A stretch of 64,000 nt of DNA from Cladophialophora immunda (Eukaryota; Ascomycota; Eurotiomycetes; Chaetothyriales; Herpotrichiellaceae): NCBI RefSeq assembly GCF_000835495.1, contig NW_015622547.1:3968001-4032000 (forward strand). Direction: 5' to 3'. Below are positions 23,140 through 33,557 of this stretch, piece by piece. Made by a program: the position numbers and the translations under genes. The notes beneath the pieces were generated by a model that saw only the letters and a program-made list of their open reading frames with translations, did not search any database and was not told where the DNA came from. The first letter of the stretch is position 1; every line of letters starts with the position of its first letter.

Positions 23140-24492
23140 ATGGGGACCAAGCCCAAGGCCTTGTTGCTGGGCAAGCTTGACCAGTAGGTTCAACCCCTTG
23201 ACCCCATGCCCTATGCCTTACGCAACCTGGTCTGCCAGTCTGGCAGCACTTCCCCTCCTTCCCCGAATTGATCCAAGTGAATGCCTAGCTTGCTTTGTAA
23301 AGTGATTTTTTTTGGCTTCAGCAAAGCGCTCCCAAGGCTCGATCTGGTGCTGACCCCGGCACACCCCCTCGCACAGCGCTCAGGAGACGTGGAACGGCCT
23401 CTCCCCGATCGCCGAGCTGGTCACCTCGCGCGCCCGCAGCCGGGCCGAGTTCATCGACGAGTGCATTCGCGGCGCGCACGACGGGGTGGTGGCGATCTGC
23501 GACCGCGCGCCGTCCAGCTTCGCCGCCACGGGGCGGTATGACGCGGAGCTGATCGCGGCGCTGCCCAGCACCGTCCGCTTCATCTGCCACAACGGCGCGG
23601 GCTACGACAGCATCGACGTCCCCGCCTGCACGGCGCGCGGCATCCTCGTGTCCCATTGCCCTAAGGTCGTCGACGACGCCACCGCCGACACGGCCATGTT
23701 CCTCATCCTCGCCGCCCTGCGCGGCTTCAACAACGGCATCCTCGCCATCCGCGCCGGAGTATGGAAGTCCCCCGTCCCGCCCCCGCCGCTCGGCCACGAC
23801 CCGCAGGGCAAGACCCTGGGCATCCTGGGCCTAGGCGGCATCGGCCGCAATCTCAAGCGCAAGGCCGAGGTCTTTGGCATGAAGATCCTCTACCACAACC
23901 GGACCAAGCCGGGCGATGAAACGATGGCCGATGGCGCCGAGTATGTCGGCTTCGACGACCTACTCGCTCGCAGCGACGTGTTGAGTCTGAATCTTCCCCT
24001 GAATGTACGTCTTGAATTGGCAAATCCGCATGCCCCCCCATCTGGCACCAGTTCCATGCTGATTTCTGACCCCCTTCTAGCCAAAGACACGAAACATCAT
24101 CTCGACCAACGAGTTCAACAAGATGAAGAAAGGTATCATCATCGTCAACACCGCGAGAGGTGGCGTCATGGACGAAGAGGCACTGGTCGAGGCGATCAAT
24201 TCCGGCCGCGTCCTCTCGGTCGGGTTGGACGTGTACCAACAGGAGCCCAACATCCATCCGGGGCTGGTGTCCAACCCGCATGTCTGCCTGCTCCCCCACA
24301 TGGGCACATCCACCGTCGAGGTAGGTCTTCTTCTGCATTTCATCGTGACCCATTCGACCTGTCTGCTGACTAGTCCGGCAGACCAAGACAAAGATGGAAG
24401 AATGCACGATTGGCAATGTGCGGGCGGCGCTGGAGAAAGGGACTCTGAACACCGTGGTCCCCGAACAGGCGCACCTGGCTGCCAATCTATGA
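23140..24492 (+). CDS. D-2-hydroxyacid dehydrogenase (NAD-dependent)
   Basis: Four exons: 23140-23183, 23377-24004, 24081-24320 and 24382-24492, for 340 aa. The first intron is unusually long (193 nt) for this window. The nucleotide-binding loop TLGILGLGGIGRN carries G166-G171, and the catalytic triad of the family is present: R250 in NTARGG, E279 in YQQEPNIHP and H297 in LLPHMGTST. The enzyme would interconvert a D-2-hydroxy acid and a 2-oxo acid in the cytosol; mandelate, glycerate and glyoxylate-type substrates are all possible. Exon 2 is distinctly GC-rich compared with neighbouring genes. The stop is only 69 nt from the stop of the convergent Zn2Cys6 gene, which may regulate it. Confidence 0.93.
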
Positions 24493-24561
24493 CACTGCTG
24501 CCGAGTGAAAGGGTCGGTCAGAATCGTAGGAGAAAATTAGTGGCGCTGTGGTCGTCCCCTG

Positions 24562-26720
24562 TCACAACCACTCGCCGTCGTTTTCGGCACCAAACACTCC
24601 CATCCTGGGAGCCGTCAAGTCGCCCACGTCGAGGAGGGGAATGTCAAGAAAGTCAAAGGGATTGGGAAACACATCGGGCACCCGGTGGACCACCAGCGTC
24701 CCCAGCAGGTTTTGGAGTCCGTAGGAGGTGCGGCGCGTGTCGTTGAAGATCTCGAGCCCTGTGGGTCCGCCGGGGTTGTTCTTTGTGTCCAGGATCAGCT
24801 GGATGATGTCGGCGTATCGCTGGGCGCACAGCCAGCGGGTGGCCATCTGTCGCAGCACGTTGAGGAGGGGCTCAAGGTCCGTCGGCGTGGAGCCGTATGC
24901 GTTTTCATAGCCCGTCGTCCAGAGAATGATGAGACTCCTTGCGGCCACCCAGACCACGAAGGCAAACATCGGGTGCAGCCGGTCGAGTTCTTGTGCCTGT
25001 AGCGAGCTGGCCAGTGACGCCACCGTTCTGATAGCCTGGCGGCAACGCCCGCGCGCTGAAGAAGACGGTCGCAGATAGGGTGACGTGGTAGACGGAAATG
25101 CAGCGACCGTATACATTCGAATGTTGATGCTAAATACAAGAGTTTTAGAGTCGAAGGCATATAGGATGAGATTGGACAACGGCAAGAACTTACAGGTGAA
25201 AGGTGGCATGCAGCATGAACCACATGGGATCAAACGCGGCTGGTCGCTCGCGGACCTCCTTGGGTAGATTCTCAAACCACGTCGACATGGTAATGTCCAG
25301 CCGCCGAAAGATGCTCTGCCATTCCTGGCAGTGAGCCGGAAGCGACAGGTTGACCGGCTGGATGAGGAGCTGGTTTGAGCGATCCAGCAAGGCGAGCAAA
25401 TCGATGTTGTGGTGCCAGAGACTGGCAGGGCAGTGGCCATGGGCGGGCTTCGCCTGCACTCCGGCTTGGAACCACTCTGGGGTCATCGTCTGGCCCCAGT
25501 CCTCGTCACTGGACGGGTAGGGCATCTTGACGGTCTTCGTGTCGATGCCGCCGGACTGTCCGTGGGAGACGCTGGAGAAGCGGTCCAGACTGTAGATGGT
25601 CCAGAACAGGCGCCGCTTCTCCTCCACTGCGATGCTCGACGAGTCCATCCCATCGTCGGGGTCTTCATTCCTGACCAGCGGAGTGTTCGTCTCTGGCGTC
25701 GTCGGGGAAGCACTCTTGCCCAGGCCCAGCTGGTGCGCCGCGGTCACCAACATGGCTGTCAAGTTCAACGTTCTTGGGCCAGGGCCTTGGCCGATGGCAT
25801 CCAATGCCAAGAGAGCGAGTGCTTGAGTGGAAACCAAGGTACAGTTGTCGATGGTCTTCAGCAACACCTGCTCGCGAGACGTCTTCACGTAACTGTCTCG
25901 CTCTTCGGCAGAGGGAACCTGTTTCCTCCAAAACCGAAAGGACGCCACCACGATGCCGTGCAGAAGGATCTGGCGCTCTGGCGTGAACATGTTGGCTGTA
26001 AAGTTCTGCTTGCAGAACAGGGGAATGTATGGATGGACGAGTTCGAAGAACAGCTCCACGAGTTCCTGCAGCACTGGTCCAGGCGGCAGGCCCCTCTCGG
26101 CTAGATCCAGGGGCGGCAGACTCAACGGAGCAGGGAGACGTTCCATCAGCGGACTGGCCGGGAAGTAAGGCATTTCGGGGAGTTGCTGTGACGGCTGCCA
26201 CATTTGCGCGTCAGGACCATTGTTTCTTCCTGATGGTCCTGCATCACGAGCGGGAGCTTCGAGCACAGTAGACTGGGCGGCGATGTCGGGGCGGACGTGA
26301 TTCAGCACGTCTTGGATCGACTGATTTATCTTCTCCATGTTGTTTTCCAGGAGGCTGAGGCGCTGCTCGATAGCCTTGCCATAGCCGGGACGCAGGCCAG
26401 GTTGTCCTTTCTCTCGGTAGATGCAAGCGGTTCCTATAGCACAAAGATCAGTGCTCCAGTTCAAGCGAGCGTCGTACGCGGGGGGTTGGTCTTACCCGTT
26501 CGGCGACATGTGCCACAGTGCGGACGAGAGCTGTCGCATCTTGTCTTTTTCTGCTTGCAGGTCTCGCAGCTATTGGGCGCGAATATCAGCCGACACCCGG
26601 CACAACTAGTAGAAAACGTGGGAAGCAATATACAACGTACGCTTTGGACAAGGTCCTGGGGCGTTTGCTGGGCGACCCGAGTATGTCGCCATCCGCCGTG
26701 TCTTGCCCATCCGTGGACAT
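24562..26720 (-). CDS. Zn2Cys6 fungal transcription factor
   Basis: Four exons: 26720-26641, 26569-26496, 26433-25194 and 25129-24562, for 653 aa with all phases consistent. The zinc cluster is CETCKQKKTRCDSSRPHC followed by GTCRRTGTAC, that is C28, C31, C38, C45, C48 and C55 with spacing 2-6-6-2-6; introns flank it on both sides. A short coiled coil (AIEQRLSLLENNMEKINQSI) follows for dimerisation. The middle homology region includes VHPYIPLFCKQNF, EEKRRLFWTIYSLDRFSSV and a C-terminal helical part. It is a nuclear DNA-binding activator. It sits among metabolic genes (dehydrogenase, dioxygenase, DenD-like, aldolase, transporter), suggesting pathway-specific control. Target motif unknown, probably CGG triplets. 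Confidence 0.93.
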
Positions 26721-27171
26721 GATCGAACTACATTCCTTTTGACTGGGGCGAGGGAAAAGCAGCAACTGACGGGCCGAGTGTGAGAAACCAGAGGTGCGAG
26801 TTCGCGTGTCGCGAGAATCAAGACGGAAAAATGCCGCTGGTTGGTGTTTGCTGGAGGTGCAAGAATTGATCAGATCTGCTGATGCCCCGAAACTTGGCAC
26901 CCAAAGCCACACAATAGTTAATGCTACGTTCACCAACCGCCACCGACATCAACAAACTAGATGCTGCTTGGAGTGAGTAGGCATTCGGTGCCTTGAAGCT
27001 ATCTCGTGCGAAGTACTTTCGCTACTTTAATGAACGTGAGTGGACTAGTTTTTTTATGATACAGATTACTCCAGGTGAGAAAACTATTCGACACAGACTG
27101 GCTACCAGATGCTCGTTAAAAGCTACCCAAATGTACTTGTGGGCTTTGACTCGACTCGGGAGCTCTGACAA
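26721..27171. other. Spacer between regulator and dioxygenase genes
   Basis: About 450 nt with no gene. It holds the promoter of the Zn2Cys6 gene and the 3' end of the dioxygenase gene. Confidence 0.4.
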
Positions 27172-28227
27172 TCAGTACGCTTTCACTCCTGCCAGTCGTA
27201 GCACCTTGTCCGTGACCTCGGGCTTTTCTAGCGGCTCAGAACGGTGTCGAGGATCCGGCGTCCCATCTGGCAGCCTCGCTTGGAGGTCTCTCAACTTGAT
27301 ATTGTCATGCGGCCAGTGCGTAGTGGCTCCCCAAGCGCTGAAGACACGCTCCTTCTCCTCAAGGGCGTCCTTGGATGCCAGCTTAGCCGGGGCGTAGGCA
27401 GCGTAGATAACTGCTCTAGTAGTGTTGCTCTTCTCCGTAGGCTCCCCGCCCCAGTGGATGGTGCGCGAGTCCCAGAGGATGAGATCGCCGGGCTCTGCGA
27501 GAACCTTCATTGGCTTCAGCCCGCGGCTGGTAAAGAATTCCATGTCCTTGTCGTCGAAATAGCGGTTGTCCCTCCATTCCCAAGTGGAGGGGTCGGTCTT
27601 TGTGTCGAAGAACTCCTCAACGAGCTTGGATGAGCCGGGGATAACAACCAGAGAGCCGTCTTCGGGACCGGCGTGGCTCAGGTTGATGATGCCCTGGATG
27701 CAATGGAGCCCACGCTTGCGAGGGGCCTGGTCAATATGCGGCCACGGGGCACGGGGTGTCTTGAGGTTGGGCAGGGTGACGTTCAGAGAATCAAACGAGA
27801 CCAGCAGTTCGTGCGTGCCCCAGATCCTAGCGAAGGCATCGACAACACCAGGCTCCTGGCGAGCCTCCCACATGAACTTCTCGTGGACGACGGAATAGTG
27901 CTCGTAGGTATTTCTCTCAGTCTGCACCGGAAGCTTCTCCTTCTTCCACGTCGACGGGTCGTTCGGGTCCAGAGCCGGATCAAAGGTCTGGAGCCATTCG
28001 ATGGCTTTCTGCTGATAATACTGGGCGCGCTCAGGGGGAACAGCACCTTTCACGACAGCATAGCCTTGAGATTCTAGCTGGTCGAGCCAGTCTCCCTCAG
28101 AAGCGATCAATCTATCGATGTTGCTTAGCACTATGGGGGGAACATTAGGGATGGATAGGGAGTGCCTCGAAGCTTACCTGAATGGGCTGTAGACCCGAGT
28201 AGAAGCAGTAACGGTTTCAGTAGCCAT
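27172..28227 (-). CDS. Phytanoyl-CoA dioxygenase (PhyH) family Fe(II)/2-oxoglutarate oxygenase
   Basis: Exons 28227-28178 and 28123-27172 (54-nt intron, GTAAGC ... GCTAAG) give 333 aa. The acceptor CTAAG was chosen because the earlier ATAG would leave a stop in frame. The iron-binding facial triad is H146 and D148 in PWPHIDQAP and H240 in SRTIHWGGEP, with a following Arg in TTRAVIYAAY for 2-oxoglutarate. Like other fungal PhyH proteins it is cytosolic, with no signal peptide. The likely reaction is hydroxylation of a small acid or metabolite; fatty acyl-CoA is not implied by family alone. It is divergent from the DenD-like gene, sharing a 641-nt promoter region. Confidence 0.92.
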
Positions 28228-28868
28228 GGTGGTGGGATGTACGCTTGGACGACGAAAAGATACTCAGCGGTAATGGATTCGATGCCAACTATCCACCCTT
28301 AAACTCGCACGTTTGTACTCCGTATATAAATCGGCGAAGAGGCCCTGGGAAGCCTGTTGACGGCCTCATCCAGGGTATTTTGGGTGGCTTTTTGCCCCCG
28401 GCGCATGTTTGTCCCGCGTAAGTTCGATTGTATCTCGCCACCCTTCCTCTTCGCTCCGCGCGGGATATCATCGTCGCGGATGTCAGCAACTAAAGGGATT
28501 GACAGCCTCGGCCTTTCCCCGGAAGCCACTAATGGACCAAACAGGGGGCAGTGATCTTCGGCAGATGGAGAGGCAGAGCACCTCTGTGTAACATGCGACA
28601 ATCCTGGACTTGCTGAGGAGACCATATTCCGTCAAGCTGCGCTACTGCGGAGGGTGTTCGAGAGGTCCAGCGCGAGAGCAAGCTAGGTTCGAGATAGCAC
28701 GGCGCCACAGGTAGCGTAGGTAAAGCCGACGGAGGGCTTGTTCCCCTGGCAAGATGTTATGGACCTTAAGTAACGCGTCCAGATTGGAGTATGTCTCATA
28801 GACTTTGTTGAATCTCCCTTTTTCCCATCAGAAGAACAGACATTTGCCACAGCAAACACATTGACAAA
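28228..28868. promoter_or_regulatory. Bidirectional promoter of the PhyH and DenD-like genes
   Basis: The two flanking genes are transcribed outward from this 641-nt interval. A TATATAAA stretch at 28323-28330 lies about 95 nt from the PhyH start and can serve as a TATA element. No gene is seen inside. Confidence 0.5.
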
Positions 28869-29840
28869 ATGCGCATTTTCATATCCGGGGCAGGAGGGTA
28901 TATCGGGCAGATTGTGTCCAAGGCACTCCTCGAGGATGAAGCGAACGAACTCGTCCTCGTCGACATTTTTGAGCCGCCAGTGCCTCGCGGTGCCAAATAT
29001 CCGCAGCATGCAAGGACGCTGAAAGCAGACCTGGCGGACGCGTCTGCCAACATCGTCCCCGACAGTCTCGACGCTGCCATTCTTCTGCACGGTGTCATGT
29101 CCTCGGCCGCGGAAGCCGACTTTGAGCTCGGATACCGCGCCAACGTCGATGCGACGCGCTCGATACTGCTCAGCCTGGCGAGGAAGTGTCCCGGGGTGCG
29201 AGTCATCTACGCATCCAGCGAGGCCGTCTATGGCAGCCCCGTGCCCAAGAAGGGCGTCACCGAGGCCGACATCCCCACCCCCGAGATGTCCTACGGCTGT
29301 CAAAAGGTCATCTGCGAGACGCTCATCAACGACTTCACACGCCGGGGCATGATCAACGGCTTCTCGCTGCGCTTCCCTACCATCTCTGTGCGGCCCGGCA
29401 AACCGAGTCCCGCCGTCTCAGCGTTCTTGTCAGGCATCATTCGAGAACCGTTGAATGGCCAGGTGTGTAAGATACCCCTCAAAGACCGCGCCTGGCGGCA
29501 TTGGATGTGCTCGCCCAAGACACTGGTGTACAACGTCCTGGTCACTCTGCGGCTGCCTCGCGACGCGCTCGCACCGCATCGAAGAGCAGTCAACGTCCCA
29601 GGCTTTGCGGTCACAGTGCAAGACATGTTGGATGCTCTGGAAGAAGTTGGGGGAAGGGACAAGTTGGCTTTCGTGCATGAAGAAGAGGTGCCTGAGCTGC
29701 AGTCGCTGTTGTACTCCTGGGCGGACGACTTTGACAATAGCCTGGGTCTGTCGTTGGGGATGAAGCAGGATACGTCCTTTGTGCAGTCTGTTCAGGACTA
29801 TGTAGAGACCATGAAAGAAGAGTCTGCGAGTACGGTCTAA
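28869..29840 (+). CDS. NAD-dependent epimerase/dehydratase, DenD (D-erythronate dehydrogenase)-like
   Basis: A single exon, 323 aa. It is an extended SDR: N-terminal FISGAGGYIGQ (GxxGxxG), an acidic VLVDIFEP that prefers NAD+, a HGVMSSAAEADFELGYRAN segment characteristic of the DenD type, SSEAVYG, and catalytic Tyr-x3-Lys in MSYGCQKVICE. Bacterial DenD oxidises D-erythronate at C2 in four-carbon sugar-acid catabolism. The fungal protein shares the diagnostic loop, but its substrate may differ. Its neighbours are an aldolase (stop-to-stop spacing about 139 nt, convergent), PhyH and a sugar transporter, which support a role in sugar-acid breakdown. Confidence 0.88.
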   Translation: MRIFISGAGGYIGQIVSKALLEDEANELVLVDIFEPPVPRGAKYPQHARTLKADLADASANIVPDSLDAAILLHGVMSSAAEADFELGYRANVDATRSILLSLARKCPGVRVIYASSEAVYGSPVPKKGVTEADIPTPEMSYGCQKVICETLINDFTRRGMINGFSLRFPTISVRPGKPSPAVSAFLSGIIREPLNGQVCKIPLKDRAWRHWMCSPKTLVYNVLVTLRLPRDALAPHRRAVNVPGFAVTVQDMLDALEEVGGRDKLAFVHEEEVPELQSLLYSWADDFDNSLGLSLGMKQDTSFVQSVQDYVETMKEESASTV

Positions 29841-29979
29841 TACAAGATTGAACACTTCAAAAGGGCGTCTAGACAACTTGATTCCCTGAAAGTCTATTAA
29901 CAGGTCGGCCCTGCTCGATCCTGAACCCTTGGCCGCTCTATCTTTTGAGATGGACACAAAGTAAGAACCCAGCTACTAC

Positions 29980-30906
29980 CTAAGCCTTGCCCGTGGACAT
30001 CAACCAGTCCATGTGGTACTCTACCACGGCCTGCATGGCGTTCGTCTGCTCCTCTATGATCTTTGTGATGGGCACTTTGCCCGTCAGCTCTCCCTGAACC
30101 TTTAACCACGCAGCGGCGACGGGCCCGTTGATGTTGACCTTGGCCATGCCATAGGAGATGCACTTGCGCAGGAGGTCCTCGCCGAAGTAGTCTTCGTGGG
30201 CGCCGTGGAGGACCAGGCGGACGCGGTCGCCGACCTGCTTGTGGATGCGCTCGAGGCGAGGGAAGTCGAGCAGGGGGCCCTTGGGTCCGTAGGGGCCATG
30301 GACGTTGCCAAAGGCTGGGGCCAGCCAGTCAATGCCCAGAGCGACGAACTCCTCGGCCTGCTCGGGCGTGGTCAGGATCTCCTCCATGCCCTCGGTGTCC
30401 GCGATGCCGTCCTCGCTGCCGTTGATCCGGCCGGGCTCGCACTCGGTGATGATCCCGCGCGCGTTGCAGTACTCGACCAGCTCGCGGCTGAGGCGCATGT
30501 TGTCCTTCTTGTCGTAGTGGCTCATGTCCACCATGATGCCGTCGTAGCCTCCCAGGTCCGCCGACCGCCGAATCACCTCTGGTGACTGCGCGTGGTCCAT
30601 GTGCACGCCGATGGGCACCGTCGCCTTGTCCGCTGCCTCAGCCGCCGCGTGCAGCAACAGGCCGTCCGCGAACTCGATCGACCAGGGGAACAGCTGGATC
30701 AGCGCCGGCGACCGCTTCGCCTCCGCCGCCCGTACCGTCGCCAGCACCGCCTCCAGATTGTAGCAGCACACGGCGGGGATGGCGTATTTGCCCGCGTACG
30801 CCGCATCCACGATGGCCTTCGCGCGGTTTGCCTTCAGTTTGGCTGCGCCAGAAGTGGGAGCCGGGCCGTGCGTGCCGTTGACACCGTTCGTCGTCGTCAT
30901 CGTCAT
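29980..30906 (-). CDS. Class II (zinc) fructose-bisphosphate/ketose-bisphosphate aldolase-like protein
   Basis: A single exon, 308 aa, with a Gly/Thr-rich N-terminal tail of about 20 residues. The active-site pattern of the class II family is present: IGVHMDHAQ (H102, D104, H105), ITECEPGRINGSEDG as the equivalent of the usual E-x-G-x-GG-x-EDG loop, FGNVHGPYGPKGP and VLHGAHEDYF, each giving a zinc-ligand His or phosphate-loop residue. It would cleave a ketose (bis)phosphate or related acid to a C3 unit and an aldehyde. It is closer to the KbaY/GatY-like group than to glycolytic FBA in motif spacing. It is convergent with the DenD-like gene and on the same strand as the transporter. Confidence 0.9.
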   Translation of the reverse strand: MTMTTTNGVNGTHGPAPTSGAAKLKANRAKAIVDAAYAGKYAIPAVCCYNLEAVLATVRAAEAKRSPALIQLFPWSIEFADGLLLHAAAEAADKATVPIGVHMDHAQSPEVIRRSADLGGYDGIMVDMSHYDKKDNMRLSRELVEYCNARGIITECEPGRINGSEDGIADTEGMEEILTTPEQAEEFVALGIDWLAPAFGNVHGPYGPKGPLLDFPRLERIHKQVGDRVRLVLHGAHEDYFGEDLLRKCISYGMAKVNINGPVAAAWLKVQGELTGKVPITKIIEEQTNAMQAVVEYHMDWLMSTGKA

Positions 30907-31455
30907 GTTGCTTTTCCTTGGAAGTCGAAGAAGGGGGGTTTAGATGCGTAGGTCTAGGGCCTGAGGTTTGTCAGAGATGGAAGATATGCAGGTTTTTTGA
31001 AATGCTTCAAAGCCCTCATGATAACAATCACGTCCAGGCTCCCCCGAAGTCGGATGGGCGCGTCGTGTTATCCGTTGCCGACGCCCATAGATCCCCCTGC
31101 TTGTGATCGGTGTATCATTCACGAGGTCGTGGAAAAGGAAAATGCCGGGCTGTGGGCCGCTGCGGAGGCAAAGGCAGTTGACTCGCCCGGATTTTCTCCT
31201 GATGCACCGGAGGTACTCAGGCTGGCAATGCTGGATTGACCATTTACAGTGAAGGAGAACATAAGCAGACCAGACCGATCTCTGTTCACTGGATAGTGCC
31301 GAGACCTAGAGCCTTCGCACGAAGCATTTGTTCCGTTCAGTCTCCTTTCTCCAGGCTCCACGTCGGCGCGGCACTATGACTATGTACTCCAGACCCTAAC
31401 AAAGCGCTTTCCACTTTGATCAATACTTGTGCTCCAGCTCAACCATCAGACAGCA
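30907..31455. other. Spacer between transporter and aldolase genes
   Basis: About 550 nt between two minus-strand genes. No gene; promoter of the aldolase gene. Confidence 0.4.
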
Positions 31456-33557
31456 CTACGCTTTGATCTCAACATGCGCTGTGCTGCTAGATTTGGCTTC
31501 CTCAACCTTGGCCGCCAACGCTGCCTCTTCGGCCAGGGCGTCGCGTTCCTCGACCTGAACAACATGGTCTCCAAATGCCGCTGCGATCTCTTCGAGAGTC
31601 TTCTGCTTGGTTTCCCTGGATATTCGTCAGCAAGGCTGCCTCTGCTGGCGCAATCTGGCATGTTACTTACGGGAACCAGAGGTAAATGATGCCCAGGTAC
31701 ACAGTACAGCAACCCACAAACACATAGTAATAGTTCTCCCGGATGTTCTTGAAGGCGCTAGGTCCAGCCTCCGTCACTGTATCGTATATGTCAGCGCAGA
31801 ACAATCGCTCTAGGGGAGGTACAGACCAGCAACGTTGACGACATAGTGCGCCGTCGCAGCAACACCCATGAACTTATTGCGTAGAGAAACAGGAAGCACT
31901 TCAGCGCCGTAGATCCACGTTACTGGGTTGATCAAGCTGTCTGATCCCGAAGTTAGTAGACATTGTGTTATTTGGGAAGCATCAGGGCAGAGTCTTACAG
32001 TAGCCAACTGTAAACACGTAGATGCCGAGAATGGCGAAGCCCTTGCCGACACGGTTGTTTGTGTCTTGGAATTCGCGCTGCATGACAGCGGCATAGATCT
32101 CGGTGACGATTGTCCAGGCGACACCGATAAGAAGCATCCTAATGAGATTTAGCCGACGAACTGACCTGAGTTCGTCGAGGAGGATACTCACCTCCGCCGG
32201 CCCAATCTGTCCGGAAGAAACCCAATGGAGATGGCGCTCGACAGGAAGGCGCATGTTCCCCAGACCGCGGTCAGTGCCAGGACAGTCTGGCTTTGAATAC
32301 CCAGAGATTTGTAAAGGGTCGCTATACGCATGTAAGTCTACGTGCTGAGTATCGAGCTGGTGGCTGCTTACTTTGATAGTACTAGACCCCTGAGTCAGTA
32401 ACTGAGTCTAAACCAGCACGACTATGAGAAGAAACATACCTGGATGACATTGACACCGGTCACGGCTGTCAGGACCTGGACCGCGATGGACCTAACCGTT
32501 CAATCAGTGCCTGTACGAAAACTCGTGCTGCAGGAGGCAACATACACAAGAACGCGACGGCGATAGAGCTTGAATGCTTGCCCAAAAGAAGGGAGTTGTC
32601 GCTCCATCTCGAACTCGATTTGAGATCTCATGAGGCCGAACTCCTGAACAACCTCGTGGGAATGCAAGTCACTGCGGATCTTGATAAACGCCATGCGTGC
32701 TTCCTCAACTTTACCCCTTCGAAGCAGGTAACGAGGCGAGTTTGGCATAAAGGTCACCAGGCCGATAAACATGATGATTCCCCATGGGATCTGGAGGCCC
32801 AAAGGAAGCCGCCACTGCAGGGAACCGTAGGGGGCATAGTTGCATGCGAATCCAACCCAGTTGGACACCATGATACCGCAGGATAGACCGACGCCGGAGA
32901 GACCACCGATTAAACCGCGCGACTTGGGACTGCTGATTTCGGACAGATAGATTGGGACGGTGGCACAAAGGGCGCTGTTGGAGAAGCAAAGTGTCAGTTT
33001 CCGGTTGAACAGCCCGGCTGAGTATCACAGATTTCTCCTTACCCAACTGCAATGCCTGTCAAAATGCGTCCAGCAAGCAGCATCCCAATGTTGACAGCTG
33101 CTGTTTGGATAATGCACCCAATAGTGACAATCACACACAGCAGCTCCATGAAACCGATTCGACCCAACTTGTCGGCGATAAGAATTTGCATGACCGCACC
33201 AAATGCCTCGCCAGCGATGTAGATCGCGCCGACCTGAAGCCCGTCAGCATGTATTCGACAGCGCCCCTCTGCTGGGCTTGGTGCTCGTTCCTTACAGCTC
33301 CAACAAGACCAGGATCTGGATGGTTCATGTAGTCAACCCAGCTCTGGTGAGCAATTGCTGCGTTCTCTGTCAGTCATCATGGAGTGTCTAAGGGTATCGA
33401 GTTCACTTACTGGTCGACACGATGCCGGTGTCATAGCCCTGTCGTCACAATCCCCGTTAGCTGGTTGGCGACGAACTGGAGAATAGTGGCATACGTATAA
33501 AAATGTGCCAATGGAGGCAAACAGGGCGATGCCCAAGGTGTACCGACTGTCAGCCAT
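31456..33557 (-). CDS. MFS sugar-porter transporter with 12 exons
   Basis: Twelve exons: 33557-33495, 33438-33411, 33357-33296, 33233-33043, 32974-32546, 32491-32440, 32381-32372, 32321-32192, 32138-31999, 31940-31827, 31776-31671 and 31615-31456. They sum to 1,485 nt (494 aa) with every phase in agreement. Exon 7 is only 10 nt (YYQ plus one base). Sugar-porter motifs: FLYGYDTGIVST in the first helix, MPNSPRYLLRRGK, YYQTTLYKSLG, PDRLGRRRMLL and a C-terminal WFPETKQKTLEEIAAAFG. It belongs to the hexose/lactose/quinate-type MFS group with 12 helices in the plasma membrane. As neighbour of the aldolase and DenD-like genes it is a good candidate to import the cluster substrate. Confidence 0.93.

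Noticed and set aside
23188..23210. GGTTCAACCCC stretch resembling a tRNA B-box
   Set aside because: It lies within the first intron of the D-2-HADH gene, without an A-box or cloverleaf; no tRNA could be drawn here or elsewhere in the window.
25409..26104. Plus-strand open frame of 231 codons
   Set aside because: Antisense shadow of the Zn2Cys6 gene, no motif.
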